A program made the translations under genes and the position numbers. Under the pieces are notes generated by a model that saw only the letters and a program-made list of their open reading frames with translations, had not been told where the DNA came from and made no database searches. Below, piece after piece: positions 46,858 through 60,254 of a DNA stretch of 64,000 bases; position 1 is the first letter of the stretch, and every line of letters starts with the position of its first letter. The DNA is from Macrobrachium rosenbergii (Eukaryota > Arthropoda > Malacostraca > Decapoda > Palaemonidae): the NCBI RefSeq assembly GCF_040412425.1, contig NC_089781.1, positions 56,231,968-56,295,967 of the forward strand. The letters are read 5' to 3'.

Positions 46858-48286
46858 ATGGAAGTCATCCGTAATAATAAGGGTGGAGAGAAACTGTGCT
46901 ATAAAGGTTATATGTATACTAAAAAAATCCACCAGTGCTACTACGATGAGGTGGGAATGTTCCAGAAGATCAGCGTTTGGATGTAATGGAAAAATAACAA
47001 CAAATTTAGCAATATCGGACGTCATTTCAATTATTGAACATAATCATGCGGGAGATGAAGGATCAGTGGAAGCAGCAAAAGTGCATACAACCCTCTATCA
47101 ACAGGCCAAATCAACTAGAGGAAATACTAGTCGCATTGTAGCGGATTCGTTGGAGAGTATGACTCAGGACGGAAGAATTGCCATGGAAAATATAAATACA
47201 GTTAAAAGATATGTTCAAAGAAAACGCCAAGAAGGACGCCCTAAAGATCCCGAATCGTTGAAGGACTTGAAGATTTTAGGTGAATGGACTATGACACGAG
47301 GAGAAAATTCTGTGCCTTTTCTTCTTCATGATAATGGTGCTGAAGCCAATAATCGAATCATTATATTTGCAACAAGAGATGCGATGGACCATTTAGCTCA
47401 GGCACATACAGTACCTGGTATATGGATGGAACCTTTGCATCGGCTCCTGTGTTATTTGAACAGCTATTTGTTATTAGAGCTCCTCTCGGTGATTCAGCAA
47501 TAAGCTGTGTGTATGGTTTCCTTTCCGGCAGATCACAGGAAATCTATCAAGAATTTCTTACAACAGTCCTAGATAAAGGAGAGGAACTAGGGTTACATAT
47601 GAATCCCGATACTACTATGACCGATTTTGAAAAATCACTTTTGAATGCTATAGAAAATGTACTGGGACCTCAAATCCATACGAAAACATGTTTTACCATT
47701 TAACACAGAATACATGGCGGAAACTACAAAGCATAGGACTGAACAGTATCTACAAGGAAGATGAATCTACAAGACATTTTTATGGTATGATTGACGGACT
47801 TGCTTTTCTTCCATCTGATAGAATCATAGATGGCATGAATTTCCTTAAATTGAACTGCCTAGCCATCTTGAACCTCTGTTGGCATATTTTGATTCGACGT
47901 ATGTGACAGGTACTAAGCGTCGTGCAAGACAAATTCCACCATTGTTTCCTCCTGAAAAATGGAGCGTGTATGAAGCAACAGTTAGTGGCGAAGACCGTAC
48001 AAATAACCAGTGTGAAACTTGGAACAATACTTTTAAATACCTGGTTGGTTATAGTCATCCCACAGTTTGGGTTGCAATTGAAGCTCTGAACAAAGATGCA
48101 CTGATGGTTCAAACTTGCTTGGATAAGAATGCCATCGGAGAACCTCTTCGTAAGAAAATTAAGAGAGAAACTGTAAAATTGCAATCGCGATTGCAAAACC
48201 TTTGTTTTGATTTTAGTAATGGTAAGAAGGACATCGAAGAATTTCTTAATGGTGTAGCAAAAAATATAAGAATATATAAATTCTGA
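46858..48286 (+). pseudogene. FLYWCH zinc finger MULE transposase, frameshifted
   Basis: Translated segments in successive frames give a FLYWCH-like finger: NNKGGEKLCYKGYMY near 46870, then, after a frameshift near 46950, the closing HNH near 47041. A linker follows and then the MULE core. The core starts MDGTFASAPVLFEQLFVIRA (47422), passes GFLSGRSQEIYQEFL and reaches MTDFEKSLLNAI (near 47617), which supplies the two expected aspartates. The C-terminal part (47879-48286) has TNNQCETWNNTFKYLVGYSHP, as in other MULE transposases. Frames change near 46950, 47440, 47690 and 47880, so no functional enzyme is made. The TAA is at about 48284. Confidence 0.85.
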
Positions 48287-48424
48287 CTTCCTATATGATT
48301 TGTGTAATAAATATTACGAAACTGTACATTTTTACTTTATAATCTTATCTTCTTTAATAAACGATTAAAAAAAAAAAACTATATATACACTAGTCATTTC
48401 AGTAAGCTCCTTCTAGAAAATATA

Positions 48425-48580
48425 TGGGTGTTTTTGTCGGTGGGGGTTTTGTTGGTGGGGGTTTTGTCGTAGGGAGGTTTTGTCATATGGGCGTTTTGTC
48501 ATATGGGGTTTTTGTTGTATGGGGGTTTTGTCGGTGGAGGTTTTGTCGGTGGGGGTTTTGTCATGTGGGGGTTTTGTCGC
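48425..48580 (+). repeat. Right arm, G-rich minisatellite, unit 15-16 bp
   Basis: About ten units of GGGGGTTTTGTCGGTG and variants (GTCATATG, GTTGTATG). Runs of four or five G every 15-16 bp make G-quadruplex formation on this strand plausible. Confidence 0.9.
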
Positions 48581-49763
48581 CTCCCCCAAAGCCACCTCAC
48601 CCGTTTTACATCCGTAACATAGCAGAGAAAGAAATAAAATTCATTTCAACTGTTTTGACTACCAGAACTGTGGGTTTCCACTCGCCCCTTCATAAACTCT
48701 CTCCTTCATTCCCCAAAATGGTTAAGCCTAACCCTTCTCTCTGTCCAAATGACTGCCTAAGGCCTTGTTTTCCAGGTGACCATTGTACTCCTTGGCGTCA
48801 AGCAGCGACAAGGGAGGAGCCAAAAAAAAAAAGAGAAAGTCATCTCTGCCGCTATGTTAACCCTCCACAAGGTTGACTGCTGCCATGTGGCCTATATAGA
48901 AAACGTGGCAAAGATTGACCTTTGCGCCACCTATGTTGGATGCAATGAGTAATCTCCGATGATTATTTATAGATGATGCAACAGAAATCGAGAGAGAGAA
49001 GCACTCAGAACACCACCCAGGACAGATGTCCTTAACCTTGCCTGACCTTCGAACTTTCCACGTGTTCGACAATGAGGTTTGAACCAGTATACTTTGTAGT
49101 GGCATCTTAATTCCCTCTTCCATCACCAGCCCCCTATCGAACAAAGACACTGTCAGCTTGACGAAGGTAATGTACCGGAATAAGAAACCTGTTATTTCTC
49201 TGTCTGATTTTCATTTAGTTTCCATTATGCAATCGCCTTCAGTAATTTGTGTTGGAGCATTCAGTGTTAACACAAATATGCATTTAGTGTTGAACTGAGT
49301 TATTTGGCACCATCTGTGCATTTTCCTCAGTTCCCTTTGAGCGTCTTATTATTCTTGCAACTAATCGTCTTGCATACATTGCAGATAGGCCTCTACTGTG
49401 GAATTACTCATCTCTATCCATGTGCAGTCTCCCTTCTACCCCCACAGCGATGTTTCCTGTTATGAAGACATCATCGGCATAGCATATTTATTCTATGTAG
49501 GATTCATTCATTTAGCAGGCCCTTATTATTACCTGCTCAGTAATTTGTCATTCTTCTGATCTGTGTTTGTTATGTAAATATAATTAGTTAAGAGGACCCT
49601 TGAGTTTTACATAATTTTCCTCACATGAAAAGGCCCTAAGCCACAGATTTCCCCTTGTTTGTCTATGAATTGTCCTAATATTGAGTCAGATGTGTAAAAA
49701 CTATAAGGAACTCCCAGCATTCTTCCGTTGCCATCTTAATCAAGTATCCTCGGACATCCGTAG

Positions 49764-49765
<2 letters not shown>
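48581..49765. other. Spacer, weak reverse transcriptase hint on the - strand
   Basis: On the - strand around 49410-49480 the frame reads ICYADDVFITGN, which looks like an RT catalytic motif, but stops lie on both sides. No other gene is supported. The - strand frame at 48857-49150 has no recognisable domain. Confidence 0.35.
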
Positions 49766-49840
<75 letters not shown>

Positions 49841-49889
49841 TATACTGTATACTGTACATGTGTATGTATGTACAGTATCAATATGTATG

Positions 49890-49970
<81 letters not shown>

Positions 49971-50012
49971 GTATATATATTATATATATGTATATACATA
50001 TATATACTAGTG

Positions 50013-50090
<78 letters not shown>

Positions 50091-50119
50091 TACATATATA
50101 CAGTATATATATATTATAT

Positions 50120-50150
<31 letters not shown>

Positions 50151-50152
50151 TC

Positions 50153-50248
<96 letters not shown>
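49766..50248. repeat. Complex (AT)n array, about 480 bp
   Basis: Long AT tracts are interrupted by GTATGTA, TACAG and ATACA. Hypothetical IYIYIY proteins in this stretch are translations of the repeat. Confidence 0.95.
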
Positions 50249-50249
<1 letters not shown>

Positions 50250-50719
50250 CTAAGAAGAAAACAGAAAACGTATAACATAATCATCCCTTGCCTTCACTTG
50301 AGGGCATTTGCCTATTTGCCTTTAATTACTAATGGTAAAAGATGTTGCAATCCGTTTTTTCGCCTTCCACTGGTCATAGTCTTACTTTATATTCTTCGTC
50401 ACATTTTGATTCCTGTAATAACAGTAATGAAACCCACGATTTCATGAATATCATCATCATCATCATCATCGTCATCATCATCATCATCATCGCCGCCTCC
50501 AACTCCATGTCCCGCTGACGAGCCTCTGTGAACTTTCCCCGCTGATGTCTTTCCTGTGGTTTATCTTCCACAAATCTCTATTCATCTCCAGCTTCCGTTC
50601 GCACGCTCTTGTCCGTGTAAGACTGGGTTTCCCAACTCTTCTGTTGGCCACAGGAGCCCCAACTGACACTTTATCCTACTAACTGACTCTGAAAGTTCTA
50701 CTTGAAATTGATTGCGGTA
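50249..50719. other. Spacer with a (CAT)n tract and a probable dispersed repeat
   Basis: A (CAT)n tract lies at 50451-50491. From 50510 to 50655 the sequence resembles 44905-45070 (GAGCCTCTGTGAA, CCAACTCTTCTGTTGGCC) with perhaps 60-65 percent identity by eye. Confidence 0.5.

Positions 50720-52170
<1,451 letters not shown>

Positions 52171-52252
<82 letters not shown>
52171..52252. repeat. (AC)n then (AT)n compound microsatellite
   Basis: About 19 bp of AC followed by 63 bp of AT. Confidence 0.95.
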
Positions 52253-52255
<3 letters not shown>

Positions 52256-52409
52256 GGGAAAAACTTCCATATATATATATAGTTATCAAAACTTCTACAA
52301 ACTTGTCCTTTAATATCCAATTCGCTTCACCTCGAGACCTGAAATAATATATTTTCATATATGTTACCGAAATATTATATGTAATATATTTTTATAGTTG
52401 ATAATATAG

Positions 52410-52502
52410 TACGCCGTCTCGTAGCTCAATAACCAACGAAGGACAGGAACTCAGGACTTGACTACAGGGACGCATTAACCCAATCGGCCACAAGAGAGGT
52501 CA
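52410..52502 (-). repeat. tRNA-like sequence, possible SINE head
   Basis: On the - strand GTGGCCGATTGGGTTAATGC resembles a pol III A box region, and GAGTTCCTGTCC, about 34 bp later, sits where a B box would be, but it departs from GGTTCGANNCC. It lies next to an (AT)n(GA)n array, as the SINE cluster at 13.5-14.7 kb does next to AT arrays. It is not a functional tRNA gene. Confidence 0.4.
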
Positions 52503-52527
52503 TGAATCACGGTGATGTGATAAAAAG

Positions 52528-52629
<102 letters not shown>

Positions 52630-52676
52630 GCCATAACTGATTTCCTTCACGGCTTCTTTTCAGATCCTTAAACAAA

Positions 52677-53224
52677 TTGCTAACAGAGAAAATGACTCCA
52701 CCAACACCTATATTTACTGTACCGAAACTAAAGATGTACGCAAGTTTCCCTTTCGTTCATGATGATACTTTCAGGAGAAAATGCACATCCATTATTCGAA
52801 AGGGGTTTCCTACTTTGAATCTGAAAATTATTCTAAAAAATTCCTTAACAATTGGGTTCCTGTTCAGAGTTAAAGATCGACTCAGTCCTCTGCTTTCGTC
52901 CAGCGTCGTATACAAATACTGTACACTTGGACGAGATGTAATCACGGGATATACGTGGGATGCACGAAGAGGCTGTTGAAGGTCCGCATAGATCCCCACA
53001 AGGGCGTAATCCATAGAACTGGTAACAGGTTATCTAATCCCCAACAATCAACTATACATAACCATTCAAAATTATGTCAGACTTATATTGACAGCAAGGA
53101 TTTTTCCATCTTAGCCCAAGTGCAGAACAACAACGACTTGACCTTTTTAGAATCTATAAAAATCAAAAAGACTGCACTGTCGTTAAACAATCAATCGTCC
53201 TCTGTACAATTGCTTATAGCCTAG
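52677..53224 (+). pseudogene. Penelope-like element 3' end: RT tail and GIY-YIG endonuclease
   Basis: The first frame has FVHDDTFRRKCTSIIRKGFP, then IILKNSLTIGFLFRVKDRL and SSSVVYKYC, the typical approach to the endonuclease in Penelope-like elements. A frame change near 52930 is needed to continue into [18 protein letters not shown], then [21 protein letters not shown] and LTFLESIKI, closing with QSSSVQLLIA and a stop at 53222. The GIY-YIG domain nicks DNA for target-primed insertion. The RT core is not present upstream, so this is a truncated copy. About 300 bp of 3' untranslated sequence follows. Confidence 0.85.
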
Positions 53225-53555
53225 CTTAGGCAACTGGTTTTCCTCACTTTGTCTTTGTGTTTAAGTCAGTCTTACTCTTTCTTTCATATAGGTAGGCTAT
53301 TTTAAGATTTAAGTGAACTCCCTTTATTTTTAATGTGTTTGTCTATGAGTATATTGTTTAGTTTTAAGTGTTTTTACTTCGTGAAGAGCTGTTGTCATAG
53401 CATATCATCACAAAATATTTTTAGATACTAATGTTCCAAAATATAATATGTTATAGCCTTGAAAATGCGACTTCGGATGCGTCGCGAAACGTCGGCATTA
53501 ATAATGTGTTAAAGGATGAGGGTGCCTTTCTATTCTACTCACTTCCTTCGTAACA
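53225..53555 (+). mobile_element. 3' untranslated part of the Penelope-like copy
   Basis: AT-rich sequence ends in ATGCGACTTCGGATGCGTCG followed by CGAAACGTCGGC (about 53465-53497). GCGAC and GTCGC can pair around a short loop just before CGAAAC. An (AT)n array starts at 53556. Confidence 0.5.
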
Positions 53556-53566
53556 TATATATATAT

Positions 53567-53636
<70 letters not shown>
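53556..53636. repeat. (AT)n microsatellite
   Basis: About 80 bp of AT separating the direct and inverted Penelope fragments. Confidence 0.95.
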
Positions 53637-53638
<2 letters not shown>

Positions 53639-53766
53639 AGTTGATTGTTGGGGATTAGACAACCTGTTACCAGTTCTATGGATTACGCCCTTGTGGGGAT
53701 CTATGCGTACCTTCAACAGCCTCTTCGTGCATCCTACGTATATCCCATGATTACATCTCGTATTTG
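53637..53766 (-). pseudogene. Inverted fragment of the Penelope GIY-YIG domain
   Basis: Reversed, it matches 52932-53060 at nearly every base. It reads [17 protein letters not shown] through LSNPQQST in one uninterrupted frame, so it keeps the frame that the direct copy has lost. AT arrays flank it on both sides (53556-53636 and 53790-53998). Confidence 0.85.
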
Positions 53767-53789
53767 CATAAGACAATGCATATATTGCA

Positions 53790-53793
53790 TATG

Positions 53794-53866
<73 letters not shown>

Positions 53867-53898
53867 CACACACACACTTGTGCATATGTATATATATA

Positions 53899-53997
<99 letters not shown>

Positions 53998-53998
53998 T
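53790..53998. repeat. (AT)n arrays with a short (AC)n
   Basis: Two AT blocks with ATACACACACACAC between them near 53865. Confidence 0.95.
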
Positions 53999-54594
53999 AA
54001 GTATATAATCTTGGCCCAAGCACTGCATTCAACACAGTTGCTATTTAGACGAATTTATACCCTGTAATATTAAAGCAAGCATATACTGAATAAACAGTTG
54101 ACTGTTCTTCTTTTTGACAACATTAAATTTCTTAATCTTACCGTGATGTCTTCTTACTTTAAAATTGTGCCATTCATCCGCTTTGCTACTAAAAAAATAT
54201 ATGGCGTTCATTCAGTGCCTTCGATTTAGGGTATGGAACGGAGGTCTAAAAGAGGTGATTAGGCTACGGTCTATACAAGCTACAAAATCTAGAAAACCAG
54301 TGCTGACTTTCCTTTGCCTGTACCAAACTCATGAATGATGTCACTGAATTCAGTGATCCCATAACTGTCAGTACCTAGAATGATGAGTCATTCGAGCCAT
54401 CCTGATTCCTAATTGAAGCAAAAATATAGCAACAGCATAACGCCAAGTGAGATGGAGCTAGGAAAATCGCAGTTCTCTAAGAGATAGAGCCCTATTACAC
54501 ACCGGATAATCCGGCCCTTTCAAGATTACCCGCGGACTTTGCGATTTCCGGAGATAAAATATGACAGGGGATGCATCTGTTTTCGAGCTTACAG

Positions 54595-54654
<60 letters not shown>

Positions 54655-55749
54655 ATATATATTTGACACACCTACTATCTAATAAGATAATAATAGTTAT
54701 TCGTTAACAACTGTGAATTAACAAAGACAATGCTGTTATTCTTGGCAGCTTGCATGTGTATATGTATGCATGTATGGTACTTGGTGAATGCATGCTTTTC
54801 TCGCGTTGGACGTGACAGATTAAAGAAAATGTGTAGAGATTTAGGAATGAATCTCTTCGACAAAGCTTCGTGTTGCCTATTTAATGCACATGGCTCTTGT
54901 TATGCTTGTTGAGGCTTAAATGCGCTTTTCGGATTACCTCTTGGTAATTTGTCAATGAGGAAAACAGTCGTTCTTTGAAGGTGTCGAGTGAAATCCATCG
55001 GGAAACGTTTAGACATTCCAGTATCTTTCGATTACCTTTTAAATGCATTATAAGCAGCCAGTCTCGTCTGCAAATAGAGGAAGACGACAAACCACCTCTT
55101 TGAGGATTTGCAGCATATCCATTTATCCTCTTCAGGCATGAAAGAATGGGGTCAGGTATGCTACTGCTTATGCCTTAGAATCATAGAGGCACTACAGGGC
55201 GCATATCTAAGGCTTTGTCCACTCCACGCCCACTACTTGTGCTTCAAAACTCCAAGGGGAGGTTTGTCTTAATGACCTTATAAATATTACCTGTAAAAAT
55301 GGAAAATATCGAGAGCTTGTCATGTGAAGTTTACCGGAAGGTAGAAGGGTACCGCGCAGGTGACAACTTGTCGTTCAGATTTTAAGTTTTGGAAAAATTA
55401 GTAAAGCAGGGATGAATGCGTACTGGCTAAAACTGGAAGGCGACAGGCGTTTGTGGCGCAAGTGCTCTTCAAAAACGCTTATGTGAGCCTTTTTTTGTTT
55501 TATTGTTTCTGAAATCTTGAACCAGCTTAGGACTGTCGGGCGCAGAGGGATTCCGTCCTAGTGAACTGTAGAACTAATGAAAAAGGAAAGGCAGATCTTG
55601 ATGTCACGGTTCCAAGAATTCAGTGGCATTTTTCTTACACCCGAATGCTCTTAATAAATGATATAACTGTTCAACGGCTTTATTTAGTGCCTTGGCGTCG
55701 TTGTTCATATTGAATTCATTTTCTGATAGGTCCCGGGCAGCCTACACTA
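53999..55749. other. Spacer with one (AT)n array at 54596-54661
   Basis: No supported gene. Short frames near 54730-55090 on both strands have no recognisable domain. Confidence 0.5.
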
Positions 55750-57132
55750 GGCTGCCTTGACATCAAAGAGTCGGGTCACGACTCGCCTTGACTCTCCTTG
55801 AATCGTCTAACACGCTTCACATTAATTTGAATGCATTTTTTGCAAAGATATTTACATGGACGAATCGAGTCAAAGCTAGTCACGGGTGAGGCTGTACCTA
55901 TTTTTCATCAGTCATAGCGAGTCAGAAGTGCTTTGAGCGTCATGCAGATCGAGCTCTTGATATGTTTGGTTCGAGAGAGGCCTTCTCTATATGGTCCCAG
56001 TGATCGCAACCACCGGGATCGCACAGTGGCAGCTGCTCGGTGGAAGAAGTTAGTGCTGAAATGAAAATGAAATGAAAACACACCCCACAATTCTACACTT
56101 TGTGCCGTCAGGAAGCAACAGGTACTGGATCTTTTAAAGAAGCTACGAATACTGTCGACACTTGTGAGGTTCTCAGTAGTCAGGCCGACTCTTGCCATAT
56201 CAAGAAAACTAGTCACCAAAAACGTTGCAGACGACACTGCAGACGAAATGAGTATGCGTTTGCAAGACTAACTGAAAAGGTCAAGAGAACAAACGCGCTC
56301 TACAGATGACAGCGATCAAGATCGTCTGTTTCTGTCAAGCCTGTTACCGATGATGAAACAACTGTCGTCCGTTGACAACATTGACATCAAGATGGAAATG
56401 CATGAAGCTTTTCGGAGGAAGATGTTTAAACTGTGGTTACTCGACAGAGCAGCTCCCTTCAAATGCAGCATCGCCATATACCTCTAATGAAAGTGATAAT
56501 TACTCGGAATATTCTAATCTCTAAGGAGGGAACCTAAAATTTCAATTTTCCTAACTTTTTTCTTTCCTGTACCCAGAAGAAAAAATGAATGCTTGTAATT
56601 GATCATCTGACATTTCATGCTTCCTAATTTGTATGCCTAAAACTTTCCAGCAGGAATAAGAAAATCTGTGTTCATTTATTTCTTATTCACTACTGACCTT
56701 CTCATAAACTTAAATGAAACGCTTCTTGACACCTTCAATAACGTGCATTTTCCATTCTTTCTTCAGCTGCAATTTCACGACAGTAATGACTGTTCATTTT
56801 CCTTATGGAAGATCCAGTCAGTTCCACCAGCTTTTTTTCAATTTTCCGTCTTCATCCTGAAGTAATTAGAGAATTTTTTTGGAGTTCCCAAAATCATGTC
56901 TTTTGATGTTAAATAAGTTCATGCACCCGGATTCGAATTCTCTTGCATTTGCGGTTCCGAATCTGTAACAAAGCAGATAATTCAGCAAGAGAATATACAT
57001 CCACACTCGCCAAAATTTGACTGGTACTGAGTGCTGATAGACAATTGCACTCCGACTGACTGATTCAGAGTGAATGGAATGAGTCAGTCTGACTCGCGTT
57101 AGCGACTCGATTTGTTCGGTGTAAACGCAGCC
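55750..57132 (+). mobile_element. PIF/Harbinger-like non-autonomous element (candidate)
   Basis: The left end reads GGCTGCCTTGACATC and the right end, reversed, GGCTGCGTTTACACC. Both are followed by text rich in GACTCG and CGAGTC. The bases next to the tips are CTA (55747-55749) and TTA (57133-57135), one change from a 3-bp duplication of the kind PIF/Harbinger elements make. The interior holds a MADF-BESS protein remnant and no transposase. Confidence 0.5.
55960..56487 (+). pseudogene. MADF-BESS domain protein remnant
   Basis: A MADF-like stretch reads PSLYGPSDRNHRDRTVAAA, then RWKKLVLK, near 55980-56060. A BESS motif follows near 56310-56400: DQDRLFLSSLLPMMKQLSSV, then the KMEMHEAFRRKMF segment. 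The two are joined by frames with stops. MADF-BESS proteins bind DNA through MADF and bind partners through BESS. PIF/Harbinger elements carry a second, Myb/MADF-like DNA-binding gene alongside the transposase, which suits the TIRs here. The copy is broken. Confidence 0.6.
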
Positions 57133-57539
57133 TTACTGTATTGTACAGTACATGGCCTCAGTCAGGGAAGGCGATTTTTGTCAGCTTCATCTCATTTTAT
57201 AACAATAACTTGGTCTCGCCGCCGTAAAGGTTAGACCGGGAGCGGGTTTTTGTTAGCCTCATGCTACGAGGCATACTTCAGGATGACAACTTACAAGCTC
57301 ATTTTTTAGACATTTCTTCTTTTGCTCAAATGGTTGACGAAAGTAACTACGCAATCACAATGGCTTCCGATACTTGGTATAGGAGTGATTGCTAGGTCCA
57401 GGCATGGAATTTAAAATTTAATGGGGAAAAAGTTGGTAAACTGCTCATTCAAGATATTTTTATCTTCAGAAAAGAGTAAATGTATTCCTTTCCTGCACCT
57501 AAAAAGACTATATTTTCAATTTCTTTTTTCGTGGCCTCA
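57133..57539. other. Spacer, no gene seen
   Basis: No recognised feature. The distal end of the - strand Penelope-like copy may extend into it. Confidence 0.4.
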
Positions 57540-59110
57540 GTTGCCATTATGATTCAGTAAAGGTTCAGGTTAACAGCAATTTTTTTTAGACCTTGAAAAT
57601 TCTAACGAGGCTATCTCGAAAAATTTATTGAATACTGCAAATTGCTGGCTACGCCAGTTTTAATAAAAATGTCTTGATAACTAAACTAGTGAATATATGA
57701 AAGTGAAAATGTTGGTTTTCTGTATGCGGTAAATTTGTATTCTGTCGTGTCTCGAATTATCAAAACTCCAAGAGAAGGATTTTTGTTTTTTTGTTTCCCA
57801 TTCAACTCTGAATTTGATGCTGGGCACTAATGCATTTCATTTTACAAGCAAATCGTTGAAATTAACCCATATATCATCTCAGAATGTTAGGTTATCATCA
57901 ACATATCTCATCCACAACATGCCTTTAGGTTTTATGACATTTATTGTTATAGTTTAAAAATATTTCATACATAGATTAACTGAAACAGGACTTAAAGGGC
58001 TGCCCATGCTGCACCCGAATTATTATTTGTAGAAGGACTCCAAATGAAAAGAGGTCGTTTGCTACACATAGTTCCACTAGCTTTACTATTTTATCTGGGG
58101 CTAGTGGGAAATTATCTATACAGGAGGCTAATTTTTCTCTCAAAAGCTGTAGAACGTCTTTCACTGGTACTTTTGTGAATAGGAAATCTACATCTAAACT
58201 GAAAAGTTTTATGTTTTGAAGTGGTATATGCTCTTCTTTGAATTTGTGACAGAAATCTTCAGAATGCTTTTTGTGACTGGGGGAAAATATGCCTAAGAAT
58301 GGGTCAAGGAGGCCTGCTCATCACTTAGAAATTTTGTAATTGAAAGCTCCGGCACATGAGACGATAGGTCTCAATGGTAGATTATCTTTATGAGTATTAG
58401 GAAGGCCATGAAAGTCAGCAGTTTTGGGTTAATGACTAAATTTCTCCAGTAGTTCAATGTTCCTTTTGTCTTTACCAATTAATCTTACTTTTTGGGAAAT
58501 CTCTATAGGGACGTTTTGGAGTTTTTTTTTTTCTTGTTAATTTGCCATATGTGCTTGTATTGCTAAGGAGTTGGTTGATTTTGTTAAGGTAAAAGTCTGT
58601 GTCCATAATCACGATTTTGCCGTCTTTGTCGGATCTGCTTATTACGGCGTCTAATTTTTGTAGCGAGCGGATGGTTCTCATAAATCTACGAGGAACAGGA
58701 TATTTCTTGTTAAGGTCTGCTATTGCGTTCAGTAATGCGCCTTTTAAACATATCTCCACCAGGCTGTAATTTCTATCGGCTATAAATTTGTCAAAAGCAA
58801 CTATAAAATCTAGGGTGTTTTTCGGGTCTGGCATGAGGGCAAAGGATAAACCGAGGTTTAAGACTAAGTGTTGATTTACGGCAAGGCGGGTGTTGAATAA
58901 ATTAAAAACTTTATCTTGTTACTCAAGATTGTTTCTTGCGCTGTTATTTATTAAATCATTCAGCTTCCGGGAAAGTCTATCGGAATGTGTCTTGCTATTG
59001 TAGGCAGCAATGTCAGAAGCGATGTTCTTACGTGAGAGAGGGAAGGGTCCGACTGAAGAGTCCATCTCCCGAATCCGCACATTTTCGGAAGGACTTGCTC
59101 TTTGAGACAT
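57540..59110 (-). pseudogene. Penelope-like reverse transcriptase, decayed
   Basis: Reading leftward on the - strand, the N-terminal part (59110-58472) includes ISRSDKDGKIVIMDTDFYLN, the segment before the RT fingers. Then follow HGLPNTHKDNLPLRPIVSC near 58395, FLFTKVPVKDVL near 58165 and LVELCVANDLFSFG near 58070. The catalytic motif MLWMRYVDDNLTF is at about 57922-57885. Beyond it are VPSIKFRVEWE and SNLQYSINFSR near 57620, where the trace fades. At least five frameshifts or stops interrupt it. Telomerase-like RT order and motif spacing fit the Penelope class. Confidence 0.8.
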
Positions 59111-59288
59111 TCTTTTAAGAAGTATTTTTCATTTTTTCAGCCGGTGTAGTCTGCTCAGTTCTTTTTCAGACTTGCGAAAAAAGGGCCTGACTTCTCGATG
59201 AAGGCGAAAAAAGTAGGAAGACGATTGAATTCCATAATGGGCCAAAATGACTAAGATATTTTCTGTTAAAACAGAATTCCATCTAATA
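59111..59288 (-). other. 5' region of the - strand Penelope-like copy
   Basis: The sequence between the inverted repeat and the first recognisable RT segment has short frames only. Confidence 0.4.
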
Positions 59289-59437
59289 AAAGGAGCCCAT
59301 AAAAACACCAAAAGGGTAGAATTTATATCGTTATATTTCGAAGACAATTGTCTTTCTCAACGGACAGGTAATGGATTAGGAAGTAGAGAAAAGTTTTATT
59401 TATACAGTTGAAGGAAAGTTCCAGAAGTCGGCCGCTA
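59289..59437 (-). repeat. Penelope-like terminal (pseudo-LTR) segment, left of an inverted pair
   Basis: About 149 bp matching the reverse complement of 59963-60109, for example CTCAACGGACAGGTAATGGA and CAGAAGTCGGCCGCTA. It lies at the 5' side of the - strand RT. Confidence 0.85.
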
Positions 59438-59962
59438 TGAAAAATGAATTTGAACTAATCTGTAAGCAGCTGTCATCTTTAAAGTACCCCGATCATATGA
59501 ATGAGAAAGCTATCAATAAAGCAAACATCATTTTCCACCGACCCCCTCAAAACATGACCAAAGAGACGCAGCAATAAAATCAAAATCCAACAACTGGACG
59601 GCATTAAGACGCTGACAAAGACACTTGGAAACTCCAACCCTTCTGTTTTTACCTACACAAATACCCTAGCCAAATCCCTAATTAACGTCCAACAAAAGCC
59701 AGTCCCCAAAGACACAGTAGTATACGAAACCTTGACTGTGACCAATCTTACGTCGGATTTTAACCACTTAAATGTCATAGAATAAAGTGGAATATGTCAC
59801 GTATAATTTATAGCAGCAATTGTCTGTTCAAAAGCCAGATGGTAGAATCAGCACTGATTAAACAAAGAAATACGATGAGCCTGGGATTCAAATCTGACCG
59901 ATAAAAACTTTCTCCAACCAGTGTGTAAGAAGATTAAGAAGAAGCTGTCAACAGGACTGACG
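59438..59962 (+). pseudogene. Penelope-like C-terminal fragment between the inverted segments
   Basis: On the + strand near 59800-59890 the frame reads NCLFKSQMVESALIKQR and then GFKSDR, resembling the end of a Penelope GIY-YIG region. Upstream frames (KTLGNSNPSVFTYTNTLAKS) may be degraded coding sequence. The + strand pseudo-LTR follows directly, as expected at a 3' end. This fragment thus belongs to a copy oriented opposite to the one at 57.5-59.1 kb. Confidence 0.5.
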
Positions 59963-60109
59963 TAGCGGCCGACTTCTGGAACTTTCCTTTAACTGTATAA
60001 ATAAAACTTTTCTCTACTTCCTAATCCATTACCTGTCCGTTGAGGAATATAGCTGTCTCCAAAATAGAACGCTATAAATTCTACTCTTTAGGTGTTTTTA
60101 TAGGTTCCT
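59963..60109 (+). repeat. Penelope-like terminal (pseudo-LTR) segment, right of an inverted pair
   Basis: The reverse complement of 59289-59437 with scattered changes. It ends within about 10 bp of an AT array. Confidence 0.85.
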
Positions 60110-60117
60110 TTCATTTC

Positions 60118-60254
<137 letters not shown>

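Noticed and set aside
48425..48580. Open frame with GGGFVGGG-type repeats as a silk-like or cuticle protein
   Set aside because: It is a translation of the G-rich minisatellite and its mirror copy lies on the other side of the MULE.
48857..49150. A 97-codon - strand frame with several cysteines
   Set aside because: No domain, no splice signals at its ends and no neighbour context.
49681..50275. [10 protein letters not shown] reading frames on both strands, here and at other AT arrays
   Set aside because: Translations of (AT)n and (AC)n arrays, which lack stop codons by composition.
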